Assembly: GCA_001799575.1 (NCBI GenBank)
Contig: MGTT01000030.1
Coordinates: forward strand, 1-64,000
Length of the DNA stretch: 64,000 nt
Direction: 5' to 3'
Origin: Elusimicrobia bacterium GWA2_56_46
Lineage (GTDB): Bacteria; Elusimicrobiota; Elusimicrobia; Elusimicrobiales; UBA9959
The notes beneath the pieces are model-generated. The model was not told the origin of the DNA. It did no database searches and saw only the letters and a list, made by a program, of their open reading frames with translations. A program made the translations under genes and the position numbers. Below are positions 26,668 to 35,467 of this stretch, piece after piece; the stretch's first letter is position 1, and each line of letters starts with the position of its first letter.

Positions 26668-26696
26668 CCGTTTACGGGCGCCCTCTCCAGATCCTT

Positions 26697-28247
26697 ATGC
26701 GTTATCTGCTCCTGCTGTTTTGTGTTAATGCGGCGCCCCTGGCCGCGGCGCCGCGCGCGACCCTGCGCCTGCCGGCGGGACTTATTATTTCCTCGATCAC
26801 GATCGAGAGCCACAATGTTTTTGAAACGGAGCTCCCGGCCGAAAATAAATTTCTTTATCGGACGGCCAACCGCGTCCATTCTGTCACGCATGATCAGGTG
26901 ATCCGGCGCGAACTGCTCTTTGAAGTCGGAGACCGCTACGACGCGGCCCTGGCCGCGGAGACGGAACGCAACCTCCGCGCCCTGCCGTTCGTCCGGCGCG
27001 CCGAGATAGAGCCGAAGGTCAACGGGAACGGCACGGTGGACGTACTGGTGCGCACTTACGACTCCTGGACCCTTGAGGTCGTAGCGAACTATAAGCGCGC
27101 CGGCGCCGCCACCAGCATTAAAGCCGGGCTCGCCGAGGGTAATATTATGGGTCTGGGGAAAGCCGGTTCCGCCGTCTACAGCAACGACTGGGGCGCGGGA
27201 TCGGCGGATTTCAGTTATAAGGACCGGCAATTCCTGCGATTTAAGCGGCTGCAGTACTCTATGGCGGCCCGCGTCGCTCCTGGCACCCGGAATCTGTCGC
27301 TGTCTTTCGACCGGCCTTTCTATGCCTCGATAGCGCGTTCGGCGGTGGGCGGCGCCATCAGCTACGCTTCCACCCCGGCCGGGGCCGCTTCCCGGAGGGT
27401 GCTGGAAGCCGGGGTTAACTACGGCATCTCGATGGCCCCCTCCACCGAGCGGACGCGGCGCGTTAAATTCGGTATTCTGGCGCATCGCGCCGAGTCCACC
27501 GGTCCGCTGCCGGACAGAGAACGGTCTCTTACCCTTAAACTGGGCGCGGATTGGGAGGAACTGGACTTTCTGACGGCGCGGCGTATACGGAAGTTCACGC
27601 ATGATGAAGATTACAATCTCGGACTCGGGGTTTTCCCGGCTCTGGCGTGGGCTCCGGCCATCCCCGCGCTGGGAATAGCCCAAACGCCGCTTATGCCCAG
27701 TATAAACGTGCGCAAGGGCTACACTTGGGGAAACCAGCTTGTCCTGCTGGAATCCGGCTACAGTTCTAATTATTTTAAGGGGCATAACGGCAACATTGTG
27801 GCTTCTTCGGACGCTTCGTATTTCCTGCGCGGCTTAAGATTCCAGACGCTGGCCTGCCATATCAGCGCGGCTCTGGGCTGGCGTCTCGACCCCGCCGCGC
27901 CGCTGCTGCTGGGCGAGTTCAACGGCTTGCGCGGTTACGGCGGCAGCGAGTTCTCGGGCAGCCGCCGTTTTCTGCTCAACATCGAGGACCGTGTTTATGT
28001 GTGGGACGAACTTTTACGGCTGATGGACGTGGGACTGGTGTTCTTTTACGATTCCGGATATGCGTGGCCGAAGTCAAGCCCGGTCAGGCTGGCCGACCTG
28101 AAGAACAGCGTGGGCGTGGGGCTGCGCGTGGCCCCGTCGCGCTCGTCAGGCAACAGCCCCGTGCGTATCGATCTGGCCCGCGCGCTCAACGGCGACAGTA
28201 ACCGGCCGAGCTGGTCGCTGTCTATCCTGGGGGGACAGGCTTTTTAA
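26697..28247 (+). CDS. Omp85-family outer-membrane protein
   Basis: This 516-residue protein has a signal peptide (about 1-18, ending LAAA), a POTRA-like periplasmic segment (about 60-120; ETERNLRALPFVRRAEIE) and a barrel with the Omp85 loop-6 motif in FNGLRGYGGSEF. It ends in phenylalanine (LGGQAF). With a single POTRA-like unit it is shorter than BamA and resembles accessory Omp85 or patatin-less surface antigens. The ATG at 26697 is chosen because the signal peptide begins there; an in-frame GTG or ATG upstream would disrupt it. It follows the OmpA-fusion gene across a strong hairpin and precedes a small membrane protein by two bases. Confidence 0.8.
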   Translation: MRYLLLLFCVNAAPLAAAPRATLRLPAGLIISSITIESHNVFETELPAENKFLYRTANRVHSVTHDQVIRRELLFEVGDRYDAALAAETERNLRALPFVRRAEIEPKVNGNGTVDVLVRTYDSWTLEVVANYKRAGAATSIKAGLAEGNIMGLGKAGSAVYSNDWGAGSADFSYKDRQFLRFKRLQYSMAARVAPGTRNLSLSFDRPFYASIARSAVGGAISYASTPAGAASRRVLEAGVNYGISMAPSTERTRRVKFGILAHRAESTGPLPDRERSLTLKLGADWEELDFLTARRIRKFTHDEDYNLGLGVFPALAWAPAIPALGIAQTPLMPSINVRKGYTWGNQLVLLESGYSSNYFKGHNGNIVASSDASYFLRGLRFQTLACHISAALGWRLDPAAPLLLGEFNGLRGYGGSEFSGSRRFLLNIEDRVYVWDELLRLMDVGLVFFYDSGYAWPKSSPVRLADLKNSVGVGLRVAPSRSSGNSPVRIDLARALNGDSNRPSWSLSILGGQAF

Positions 28248-28249
28248 AT

Positions 28250-28540
28250 ATGAACAAGATAAAATCCGGCGAGCTGGTTTTCGCGGCGTTATTGTTAGCG
28301 GTTATGCTGACGTTCTTTGTTTTGTCCAGGCTCGCGGACAGGCCGGGCGCGGTTCCGGCGCCGCCGGTCCGCGCCGCAGCCGTTATCAAAGAAATAAGCA
28401 ATGAGATCCCTGAAAACGCGGCAGAGAGCGGAGCGGAAACGAAGAAAACGATTAAAGCGGCGGAAGAGCCCGCGCAGCGGAGAAAAAAACGCGTCTCCAG
28501 CCTGCGCGAGCCGGGCGAAGCTTTCGGCGGCGGGCACTGA
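28250..28540 (+). CDS. Small single-span membrane protein, unknown
   Basis: This 96-residue protein has one transmembrane segment (about residues 9-27, LVFAALLLAVMLTFFVLS) and a charged, alanine-rich tail rich in Lys/Arg/Glu. I do not recognise a family. It starts two bases after the Omp85 gene and ends 16 bases before the L,D-transpeptidase gene, so it belongs to the same operon. It could anchor or link the barrel and cell-wall enzymes, but nothing in the sequence shows this. Confidence 0.6.
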   Translation: MNKIKSGELVFAALLLAVMLTFFVLSRLADRPGAVPAPPVRAAAVIKEISNEIPENAAESGAETKKTIKAAEEPAQRRKKRVSSLREPGEAFGGGH

Positions 28541-28556
28541 GATTCGGGAATGAACC

Positions 28557-30308
28557 ATGTTAACAACGGGACGAACGCGCGGTCATATCCACGCCGGCGG
28601 CGGGTCGCGGCTCAAATTCCGGCCGTGGACGGGCCGCGGCTTCCGTGTAATGATCTGCGCTTTTTTTCTTTTCCCGCCCCCGGTAAGCCCGGCTGAAAGC
28701 ATAACCGCCGGAGACGCCGAACCTCAACGTCTTTCCGCCGGGGGGGAAGCAGAGCTGCGCGGCATAGTGGCCGCCGGCCGCCTTGAGATGCTTCATTGGC
28801 CGCAGTTCGGCGGCTACCAGGCGGAAATAGGGGAATTCTACCGGTCAGGAGGTTACACCCTGAACTGGGTGCGGAATTCCAAGCCTACGCCTACGGCCCG
28901 CGCTGTAATTAAACGCCTGCAAGCGGCGGACAATGAAGGCTTGCTGGGGCAGGACTACGACAGCTCTTTATGGCCCGGGCGGCTCCTGGAGCTGGAGCTT
29001 CCCGGCAGCCCTCCTTCGGAGTCCCGGCTTCTCCGCTTCGACCTGGCGCTTACTATCTGCGCGATGCGTTACATTCTGGACCTGCGCCTGGGCCGGATCA
29101 ACCCGCAGCCTTTCCGCGCCGCCGTTGATTTCGAGCCGGATGTGCACGGCCCCTCCGATTTCCTCCGGAAACGGATTATATCCGCCAGGGATCTGGAGTC
29201 CGCGTTCAGCGCGGTGGAACCTCAATTTCCTTCATACCGCAGGCTGGTTCATGCCGTGCAGCTTTACGCGGAACTGGCCGCCAGGGATGATGGGGAACAG
29301 CTGCCTTCCGAAAAACTGCCGGTAAGGCCCGGGGACCGGTATTCAGGAGTTCCCAGGCTGGCGCGCCTGTTGCGGCTGCTGGGGGATCTTCCGCCGCGGG
29401 CGGTTCCGGGCCGGGAACTTTATAACGGTCCGCTCGTTAAGGCCGTTAAACACTTTCAGCGCCGGCACGGTCTGCCGCCGGACGGGATCTTGGGCGAACG
29501 GACGCTCAGGCAGCTTAATACGCCGCTGGAGCAGCGCCTGCGCCAGCTTCGCCTCACGCTGGAGCGGTGGCGCTGGCTGCCGCACCAATTCCCCCGGCCG
29601 CCCATACGGGTGAACATTCCGGAATTCCGGCTCTACGCCGGCGACGAACCGTCTCAGAAAGTGGTGGTCGGCATGGCCTTCGAACACCAGACCCCGGTTT
29701 TCTCAAGCCGGTTGACTGAAGTTATATTCCGCCCACCGTGGAACGTTCCCGCAAGCATACAGCAGAGTGAATTAGTCCCGGAAATAGAGAAAGACCCCGC
29801 CTATCTTAAAAAACACGACTTCGAGGTTATAGACGGAAGGGGTAACGTCGTAAGTACGGGGGAGATCAGCGGGGCGGTTCTGGCCCAGCTTAGGGATGGG
29901 ATCCTTTACCTTCGGCAGAGACCCGGGCCTAAAAATTCACTCGGCCTGGTGAAGTTTCTGATGAGTAATAAGCATAGCGTCTATATTCACGGGGCGCCTT
30001 CAAAGAGAGGTTTTTGGGGATCGCGGCGGGATCTGAGCCATGGTTGCATACGGGTTATGGATCCCGAGGCCTTAGCGGCTTGGGTGCTGCGCGACCGGCC
30101 TGAATGGACGCCGGAACGCATCAGGAAAGCTATGGAGGGAACGGAGACGCTGACAGTTAAACTCACCGAACCAATCCCGGTGCTGATCCAGTATGGAACG
30201 GCGGCGGTAGCCGAGAATGGCGAGGTGCGCTTCTTTGACGATATTTACAGCCGCGATACTGCGGAGGGAGCGGCGTTTGAGGAGCGGTCGAGGACGGCGG
30301 CCAGGTAA
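28557..30308 (+). CDS. L,D-transpeptidase, YcbB/LdtD type
   Basis: This 583-residue periplasmic enzyme forms 3-3 cross-links in peptidoglycan. Order of domains: N-terminal export segment (about 28-48), scaffold domain (about 60-270; GYTLNWVRNSKPTPTA), peptidoglycan-binding domain (about 285-330; HFQRRHGLPPDGILGERTLRQLN) and YkuD catalytic domain (about 355-530) with Cys497 in LSHGCIRV and His in YIHGAPSK. Length and order match E. coli LdtD. The true start is unclear: an ATG about 31 codons in (MICAFFLF) would give a cleaner signal peptide. A MepK-like endopeptidase gene converges from the other strand 12 bases away. Confidence 0.9.
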   Translation: MLTTGRTRGHIHAGGGSRLKFRPWTGRGFRVMICAFFLFPPPVSPAESITAGDAEPQRLSAGGEAELRGIVAAGRLEMLHWPQFGGYQAEIGEFYRSGGYTLNWVRNSKPTPTARAVIKRLQAADNEGLLGQDYDSSLWPGRLLELELPGSPPSESRLLRFDLALTICAMRYILDLRLGRINPQPFRAAVDFEPDVHGPSDFLRKRIISARDLESAFSAVEPQFPSYRRLVHAVQLYAELAARDDGEQLPSEKLPVRPGDRYSGVPRLARLLRLLGDLPPRAVPGRELYNGPLVKAVKHFQRRHGLPPDGILGERTLRQLNTPLEQRLRQLRLTLERWRWLPHQFPRPPIRVNIPEFRLYAGDEPSQKVVVGMAFEHQTPVFSSRLTEVIFRPPWNVPASIQQSELVPEIEKDPAYLKKHDFEVIDGRGNVVSTGEISGAVLAQLRDGILYLRQRPGPKNSLGLVKFLMSNKHSVYIHGAPSKRGFWGSRRDLSHGCIRVMDPEALAAWVLRDRPEWTPERIRKAMEGTETLTVKLTEPIPVLIQYGTAAVAENGEVRFFDDIYSRDTAEGAAFEERSRTAAR

Positions 30309-30319
30309 GGGCGGTTACC

Positions 30320-30835
30320 TTACCACCGCCGCACCCTGCCTGTATCCACGTGGACAAAATCGGCGCCCGGATAATATCCTACGCCGCCTCGGCGCAGCGC
30401 CAGCGCGGTGTCGCGCAAGCGGGAGGTCGGCACTCCGGGCAGGCGGATATCGATGGCCTCCGCTTTCATATGCAGGCTGTTTCCGGCCACGGCGGGACTG
30501 CGGCTCCGGAGGTACCTGTTGCTCCCGGGGGTGCGGTAGCCGCAGATAATGTGAATTTCCGCGCCGGGTCTATTTACTCTGGATCCCAGGTCGGTGAGCA
30601 GATCGAAAAGCCGCGGATCGTAGTGCCTGACCTCATCTGCGCGCCAATCGCGCAGGAAGCGGTCGAGCTTCGCCAGCGCCTGGCCGTCGTAGACGCCGTC
30701 CCGGCGGTAGACGATGTCTATGTGTTCCAGTGTATGCGTATTGAATAATCGTAAACGATCCTCGCGCGGCGCCGGGAGCGTCCCGTGGGCCAAAGAGCAG
30801 GGTATAAGCACGACCGCCAGGAGAAAGTGCCTCAT
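30320..30835 (-). CDS. MepK/YcbK-like murein endopeptidase (DUF882)
   Basis: This 171-residue protein has a signal peptide (residues 1-18) and an M15-type zinc peptidase fold. The metal ligands are visible as His in SLHMKAEAIDI, the aspartate of the same motif, and the final FVHVDTG. The preceding IICGYRTPGSN is family-typical. E. coli MepK (YcbK) cleaves 3-3 cross-links made by L,D-transpeptidases, and ycbK adjoins ycbB there as well. Here the pair is convergent, so their making and cutting activities are controlled separately. A weak version of the regulon box lies upstream. Confidence 0.88.
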   Translation of the reverse strand: MRHFLLAVVLIPCSLAHGTLPAPREDRLRLFNTHTLEHIDIVYRRDGVYDGQALAKLDRFLRDWRADEVRHYDPRLFDLLTDLGSRVNRPGAEIHIICGYRTPGSNRYLRSRSPAVAGNSLHMKAEAIDIRLPGVPTSRLRDTALALRRGGVGYYPGADFVHVDTGRVRRW

Positions 30836-30848
30836 GCCTATAGTCTAG

Positions 30849-30890
30849 CAGGTATTCTCCGGTATTCACAGGGGGGCGGGCGGAATAATG
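30849..30890 (-). promoter_or_regulatory. Weak candidate regulon site H
   Basis: On the minus strand CATTATTCCG (30890-30881) lies 36 bases before TACCTG (30854-30849), upstream of the MepK-like gene. Both boxes are poorer than in sites A-G, so this may be chance. The rest of the gap to 31042 shows nothing recognisable. Confidence 0.25.
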
Positions 30891-31042
30891 CGATCGCGTC
30901 AGGCGGTTTTGCCTATGTAAACAGCCGCGCGAATGTAACAAATAGCAAATTGCCGCGGCACGCTTTGCAGCGTTTTTACGTGGCTGGAGGAGTTGCTATT
31001 GTTACCGGCGCGGGCGGAGGGGCGGTTCTCAGCGTGAGCGCG

Positions 31043-32188
31043 TTATTTTTCTTTCCGTACAGGGCCGTTAACCGGCAGTTCAAGCCAGAAGGTGCTTCCT
31101 TTGCCCTCTTCGCTGTCCACCCCGACATTTCCGCCGTGAGCTTCCGCGGCCATCCTGCAGAAGGTAAGTCCGAGGCCTGTGGAATATTTCTGACGGCCGG
31201 CAGGAAGTTCCACCTGCGCGAATTTCTCGAAAATCTTTTCTCTGTACTCGGGTGCTATTCCCGGCCCGTTATCCCTCACGCTTAAGCGTACCCGGCCGCC
31301 GGCGGACTTGAGGTCCAGCCGGATAAGCCCGCCGTCCTGCGTGAACTTCAGCGCGTTAGAGAGCAGGTTTTGAACTATCCTCAGAATTATATCCCTGTCC
31401 GCAAGAACTGTTACCGGCGTTTTGTCCGGGGTGAATTGTATCTCGCGGGTCTTTGATAACGCTTTCAGACCGGAGATGCTTTCCGTCACCATGCTTACGA
31501 GGTCGCATTGCTCCACCTTGAGCTCCATCCGCTGCTCTTCCATCTTGCTGACATCCAGAACATCGTTGACCAGCTGGATCATCTGCTTCGCTGTTTTCAA
31601 GGTTTGTTCAATATTAGCTAGCTGATCCCCTGAAAGGGTTTTTTGGGCGTTTTCTCCGAGGAGCTGAAGATGAGCGTAGATGCCGGTGAGCGGGGAGCGG
31701 AGATCGTGTATGATCATGTGCACCAGGCTGTCCCGCAGCTTTTCCAGCGCGAGCAGCTTGTTATAATTTTCCTGCAGCAGTGATTCCTGGCGCCGCAATT
31801 TCAGGTGCGTTTCGATGCGCGCCTCCACTTCCTCCAAATGGAAAGGTTTGCTGATGTAGTCCACGCCGCCGGTACCGAAAGCTTTTACCTTATCGATGGT
31901 CTCGCTGAGGGCGCTCAGGAAAATTACCGGGATATCTTTAAGTTTGTCCTCGGACTTAAGTATCCCGCATACCTCGTAGCCGTTCATGTCCGGCATATTG
32001 ATGTCCAGAAGGATAAGGTCGGGGGGGGAGTTGCGGGCCGCCTGCAGCGCGAGCTTTCCGCTTATCGCAACGCGCACCTTATAACCCCGCGCTTCCAGCA
32101 TCCCGGAAAGCAGCTCCAGGTTCGCTGGTGTGTCGTCCACCATCAGGATATTAGGAGCTTCTTTCTGTATGGCGCCGGTATCAGTCAT
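31043..32188 (-). CDS. Receiver-histidine kinase hybrid
   Basis: This 381-residue soluble protein begins with a receiver domain (about 12-130; Asp62 in LILLDINMPDMNGYEV). A short coiled coil leads to a HisKA domain with His161 in MIIHDLRSPLTG and an ATPase domain (RDNGPGI, STGLGLTFCRMA). Receiver-first kinases usually pass or read phosphate from another kinase. The ATG at 32188 lies five bases below the stop of the hybrid kinase gene, whose end supplies GGAAGG as ribosome site. These two kinases and the AI-2E permease upstream form one likely operon. Confidence 0.92.
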   Translation of the reverse strand: MTDTGAIQKEAPNILMVDDTPANLELLSGMLEARGYKVRVAISGKLALQAARNSPPDLILLDINMPDMNGYEVCGILKSEDKLKDIPVIFLSALSETIDKVKAFGTGGVDYISKPFHLEEVEARIETHLKLRRQESLLQENYNKLLALEKLRDSLVHMIIHDLRSPLTGIYAHLQLLGENAQKTLSGDQLANIEQTLKTAKQMIQLVNDVLDVSKMEEQRMELKVEQCDLVSMVTESISGLKALSKTREIQFTPDKTPVTVLADRDIILRIVQNLLSNALKFTQDGGLIRLDLKSAGGRVRLSVRDNGPGIAPEYREKIFEKFAQVELPAGRQKYSTGLGLTFCRMAAEAHGGNVGVDSEEGKGSTFWLELPVNGPVRKEK

Positions 32189-32192
32189 TGGT

Positions 32193-34043
32193 TCAATCCT
32201 TCCCCAGCAGATCCAGTATCCGCTGCGTGTCGAAATTGCCGGCGAGTGTGCGGAGCGTCCCGGCAAGGCGCAGGTCCTGGGCTTCCACGCGCCCCGTCAG
32301 CTCTACCAGCAGGTGGAAGTCGCCGTTGATGGCGGCTTCCCGGAGCTTGAGAACAAGTTCCCGCGGCAGGTCGGCTAAAGATTCCCGCCCCCGCGCTCCC
32401 GGATCCCCGCCTGCTTCCGCCGGGATATCTTTCTCGTAAACATACTCCGCCCCGATAAGGGTTTTGATCTTTTCGAACAGTTCCGATTCCCTGAAAGGCT
32501 TGAGGAGAGTGTCGTCCGCCCCGGCCCCCAGCACATCTGGACTAGTTTCTTTAAAGATGCTGGCGGTCACCGCAATGATCTTTACCTCTTTGCCTCCGTC
32601 AGAGGCCCGGATGCGGCGTATGGCTTCATACCCGTCCATAACCGGCATTTTCAGGTCCATAAGTATAAGCTGCGGCCGCCAGGTCTCAAAATGTTTGACA
32701 GCGTCCGCCCCGTTAACAGCCTGCCGGACATCAAAGCCCGCAGGGCCGAGAAGTTGGGACAGGAATTCGCGGTTATCCCCTTTGTCGTCGGCAATAAGAA
32801 CCCGGTACCGCGGTTGTCCGGGCTTAAGTTCTTTTACCTGGCGCGGCTGGATTTTTTCCGCCGCGTCCGCGTTCGAGGCCTTTGTTACGGCTACGGTAAC
32901 GCTGAAAATACTGCCCTTGCCCGGCCGGCTCCTGACCGTGATATCGCCGCCCATCAGGTGCGCATATTCCCGGCTTATGGCCAGCCCCAGCCCCGTGCCG
33001 GCGCCGCCAGACCTGCCCGCCTGCGCCTGCTCGAACGGATGGAACAGCTTGCCTAATTCCTCAGGCGCTATGCCCGGGCCGGTGTCCTCCACCGCGGCCG
33101 TCAGATATAATTCACATTTCGCGCCGCGCCGGGCGCCCACGTTCAGAGTAACTGAGCCTTTAGCGGTGAACTTTAAAGCGTTGCTGACCAGGTTGAGCAG
33201 GATCTGGCGCAGTTTGGACTCATCCGCCGATATAAAGCGCGGCAAGTCCATACCCTTTTCCACCGCCATTTTAAGGCCTTTGGCCTCGGCGCGCGGCTGC
33301 ATCATCATCTCCACATCTTTTATCAAAGTGTGGAGATCAAATGCCGACGGGTTGAGGGTAGTCCTTCCGGCTTCCGCCTTTGCCATCTCCAGGATATCGT
33401 TTATCAGCGCCAGCAAATGTTCGCCGCTGCGGTTTATGATCTCTATCTGTTGTTTTTGTCTGGCGGTGGCCGCGGGGTCGCGCCGCATTAACTGGGAGAA
33501 GCCCAGTATCGCGTTCATCGGAGTGCGTATCTCGTGGGACATATTGGCGAGGAAAGCGCTTTTAGCCCGGTTCGCGGCCTCGGCCGCTTCTTTTGCGCGG
33601 CCCAGTTCGGTTTCGAACCGCTTGCGCTCGGTAATATCTTCTATGGCCAGAAGTATTATGCGCTCTTTTCCCAGCACCCTCTGTATCTGCCGGGCGTTCA
33701 GCAGCATTGTCCGCCTGCCGATCTCGGCAAAATCGTGTTCTACCTCGTAGTTGTCGAACGTCGCTTTCTGGGGCAGGATGTTCTCCAGCAGTTCCCGGAG
33801 CTTCGGAATATCCCACTGTTTGTTGCCCAGGTCATAGATAAGCTGGCCCAGAGTCTCGTCGGGTTTAACCTTGAAGACTTCATAGAAAGAGCGGCTGGCG
33901 GAGACGACCCTTAAATCCTGATCCAGGGAGATCAGAGGCTCGCGCACGGTGTTTATTATGCTTTCGGCTAATTCTCTGCCTTCATCGGTGGTTTTTTTAA
34001 TTACTTCAAGCCGGGTCTTCCCCAGTCCGTTTTTTGTTTCCAT
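32193..34043 (-). CDS. Hybrid sensor histidine kinase with receiver
   Basis: This 616-residue soluble kinase has a PAS domain (about 28-140; LDQDLRVVSASRSFYEVF) and a HisKA domain with His170 in FLANMSHEIRTPMNAILGFS. An ATPase domain follows (DTGPGI, GTGLGLAISREYA), then a C-terminal receiver (about 410-530) with Asp463 in LILMDLKMPVMDGYEA. The last 60 residues (LPRELVLKLREAAINGD) resemble the helical tail seen in many such hybrids, possibly a degenerate phosphotransfer unit without an obvious histidine. It starts 54 bases after the AI-2E permease gene and is followed at once by the receiver-kinase gene, its likely partner. Confidence 0.92.
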   Translation of the reverse strand: METKNGLGKTRLEVIKKTTDEGRELAESIINTVREPLISLDQDLRVVSASRSFYEVFKVKPDETLGQLIYDLGNKQWDIPKLRELLENILPQKATFDNYEVEHDFAEIGRRTMLLNARQIQRVLGKERIILLAIEDITERKRFETELGRAKEAAEAANRAKSAFLANMSHEIRTPMNAILGFSQLMRRDPAATARQKQQIEIINRSGEHLLALINDILEMAKAEAGRTTLNPSAFDLHTLIKDVEMMMQPRAEAKGLKMAVEKGMDLPRFISADESKLRQILLNLVSNALKFTAKGSVTLNVGARRGAKCELYLTAAVEDTGPGIAPEELGKLFHPFEQAQAGRSGGAGTGLGLAISREYAHLMGGDITVRSRPGKGSIFSVTVAVTKASNADAAEKIQPRQVKELKPGQPRYRVLIADDKGDNREFLSQLLGPAGFDVRQAVNGADAVKHFETWRPQLILMDLKMPVMDGYEAIRRIRASDGGKEVKIIAVTASIFKETSPDVLGAGADDTLLKPFRESELFEKIKTLIGAEYVYEKDIPAEAGGDPGARGRESLADLPRELVLKLREAAINGDFHLLVELTGRVEAQDLRLAGTLRTLAGNFDTQRILDLLGKD

Positions 34044-34097
34044 GAAAATTCCCCTTTTTTTCAGCAGCTTGCCGGTTTGCGCGCCGGGGAAGCGGTT

Positions 34098-35177
34098 TTA
34101 TCTTCCCGGTCCGGAGTCTATACCGAACCGCCCTCTTATGTCCGGCCAGATCTTGAGCAGGGAGATCAGCATGGCCGCCAGGATCGGCCCTATAAAAACG
34201 CCTAATATCCCGAAGAGCTGTATGCCGCTGAGAATGGCGATAAGTCCCACCAGGGGGTGCATATCGGCCCGGCCCTTTAATACCAGGGGCCTTATCAGAT
34301 TGTCGATGACCCCGGCCGCCAGCGCCAGGACGATCATTAAAACCATCTTTATAGGAGCCCCGTGCGTCACATAGAGGTAGATCATCCCGGCAAGCGAAGC
34401 CGGGGCGGTTCCCATCATGGGGATCCACGCGAAGATGAAGGTAAGGCCCCCGGCCAGGAAAGCCCCCGGCACATCGATGATAAGAAACCCCGTCATTATC
34501 AGCGCGGTCTGCGCCGCGGCGGCGGCCAGTCCGGCCAGTACGGCGGAGACCGTGGTGTCGCGGAACGACTTGGCCAGTTTCTTCCGCACGCTCCGGTCGA
34601 AAGCGTCCAGGCCGGTAAGCCAGGCCGCGAACTGTTCCCCGTTGAGCAGGAAAAAAAAGAAAGCGATCAGGGCCAGAAAAAGCTGGAGAAGGAATTTCGG
34701 CACGCCGCTTCCCAATTTCAATATGGTGGAACTTGTGAACTGCCCGGTGGCCTGTATTCCGTCCTTGATCCGCGTGTTGACCTGCGCCGGGTCGCCGATC
34801 AGCGTCCGGACAAGCGGCCAGCGGCTGAGAGAAGCCGTGAGCGCCTTGGGGGAAAATTCCTTGAGCTCGGCCATCTCCCGGCTGATGGCTATCCCCTGTT
34901 TTATGGACAGGATAAAGATGCCGGTCAACGGCGCCATGAAAAGCAGCAGCAGGATGGCGGTGACCGCGGACGCGGCCAGACGCGGGCCGCATTTCTTTTC
35001 CAGAAGCCACTGGTAGCCCGGGTAGGCCAGCATGGCCAGGGTGCCGCCCAGGAAAAGCGAGAGCAGGTAAGGGCCCACCATCCATAAGACGGCGGCGGCG
35101 CAGGCGAAGAGCGCGCCCAGGAAAGTGATGAGATGCGTCCGCTTTGTTACCGCCGGAACAGCCGGAGCTTCTTTCAC
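34098..35177 (-). CDS. AI-2E family transporter, second copy
   Basis: This 359-residue polytopic membrane protein of the AI-2E/PerM family has two N-terminal membrane segments (about 10-50), a soluble middle, and a C-terminal bundle with GAFLAGGLTFIFAWIPMMGTA and DNLIRPLVLKGRADMHPL. The start is a GTG with AAGGAGG upstream. It leads a minus-strand run that continues with two histidine kinases, so transport and sensing may be linked. Regulon site F lies about 115 bases upstream, tying it to the same regulon as the BON proteins next to the other AI-2E gene. Confidence 0.88.
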   Translation of the reverse strand: MKEAPAVPAVTKRTHLITFLGALFACAAAVLWMVGPYLLSLFLGGTLAMLAYPGYQWLLEKKCGPRLAASAVTAILLLLFMAPLTGIFILSIKQGIAISREMAELKEFSPKALTASLSRWPLVRTLIGDPAQVNTRIKDGIQATGQFTSSTILKLGSGVPKFLLQLFLALIAFFFFLLNGEQFAAWLTGLDAFDRSVRKKLAKSFRDTTVSAVLAGLAAAAAQTALIMTGFLIIDVPGAFLAGGLTFIFAWIPMMGTAPASLAGMIYLYVTHGAPIKMVLMIVLALAAGVIDNLIRPLVLKGRADMHPLVGLIAILSGIQLFGILGVFIGPILAAMLISLLKIWPDIRGRFGIDSGPGR

Positions 35178-35291
35178 GAGTCCTCCTTAAAGTGGTATTT
35201 ACTCCCGGCGGCGCGCGGCCGAGTAACCGATCCACGGGATCCGTAATTTTACAGGTACCAACGTGAACAACCCCATGGTCGGCGTATTCAC

Positions 35292-35333
35292 AGGATACCT
35301 TTCCGGCGCCCTTGGCCGCTATACGGAGTTATA
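35292..35333 (-). promoter_or_regulatory. Shared box plus -10 (regulon site F)
   Basis: On the minus strand TATAACTCCGTATAGCG (35333-35317) lies 36 bases before TATCCT (35297-35292) in GGTATCCTGT. It matches site E in both boxes, spacing and the preceding CCGCAAG. It drives the AI-2E/kinase run. The remainder of the gap 35178-35467 shows nothing else clear. Confidence 0.6.
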
Positions 35334-35467
35334 CTTGCGGCTATAGGTAAGAATCCCTCCGCCCCGATAGCGGCTTTAAAGATTTCTATATTCTGTTGTA
35401 GATGCGGTGCGCGGTATAAGTAGAACGATCGCAGGGGAAGTAATTTGTTGACAGGTGGGCAAAACGA

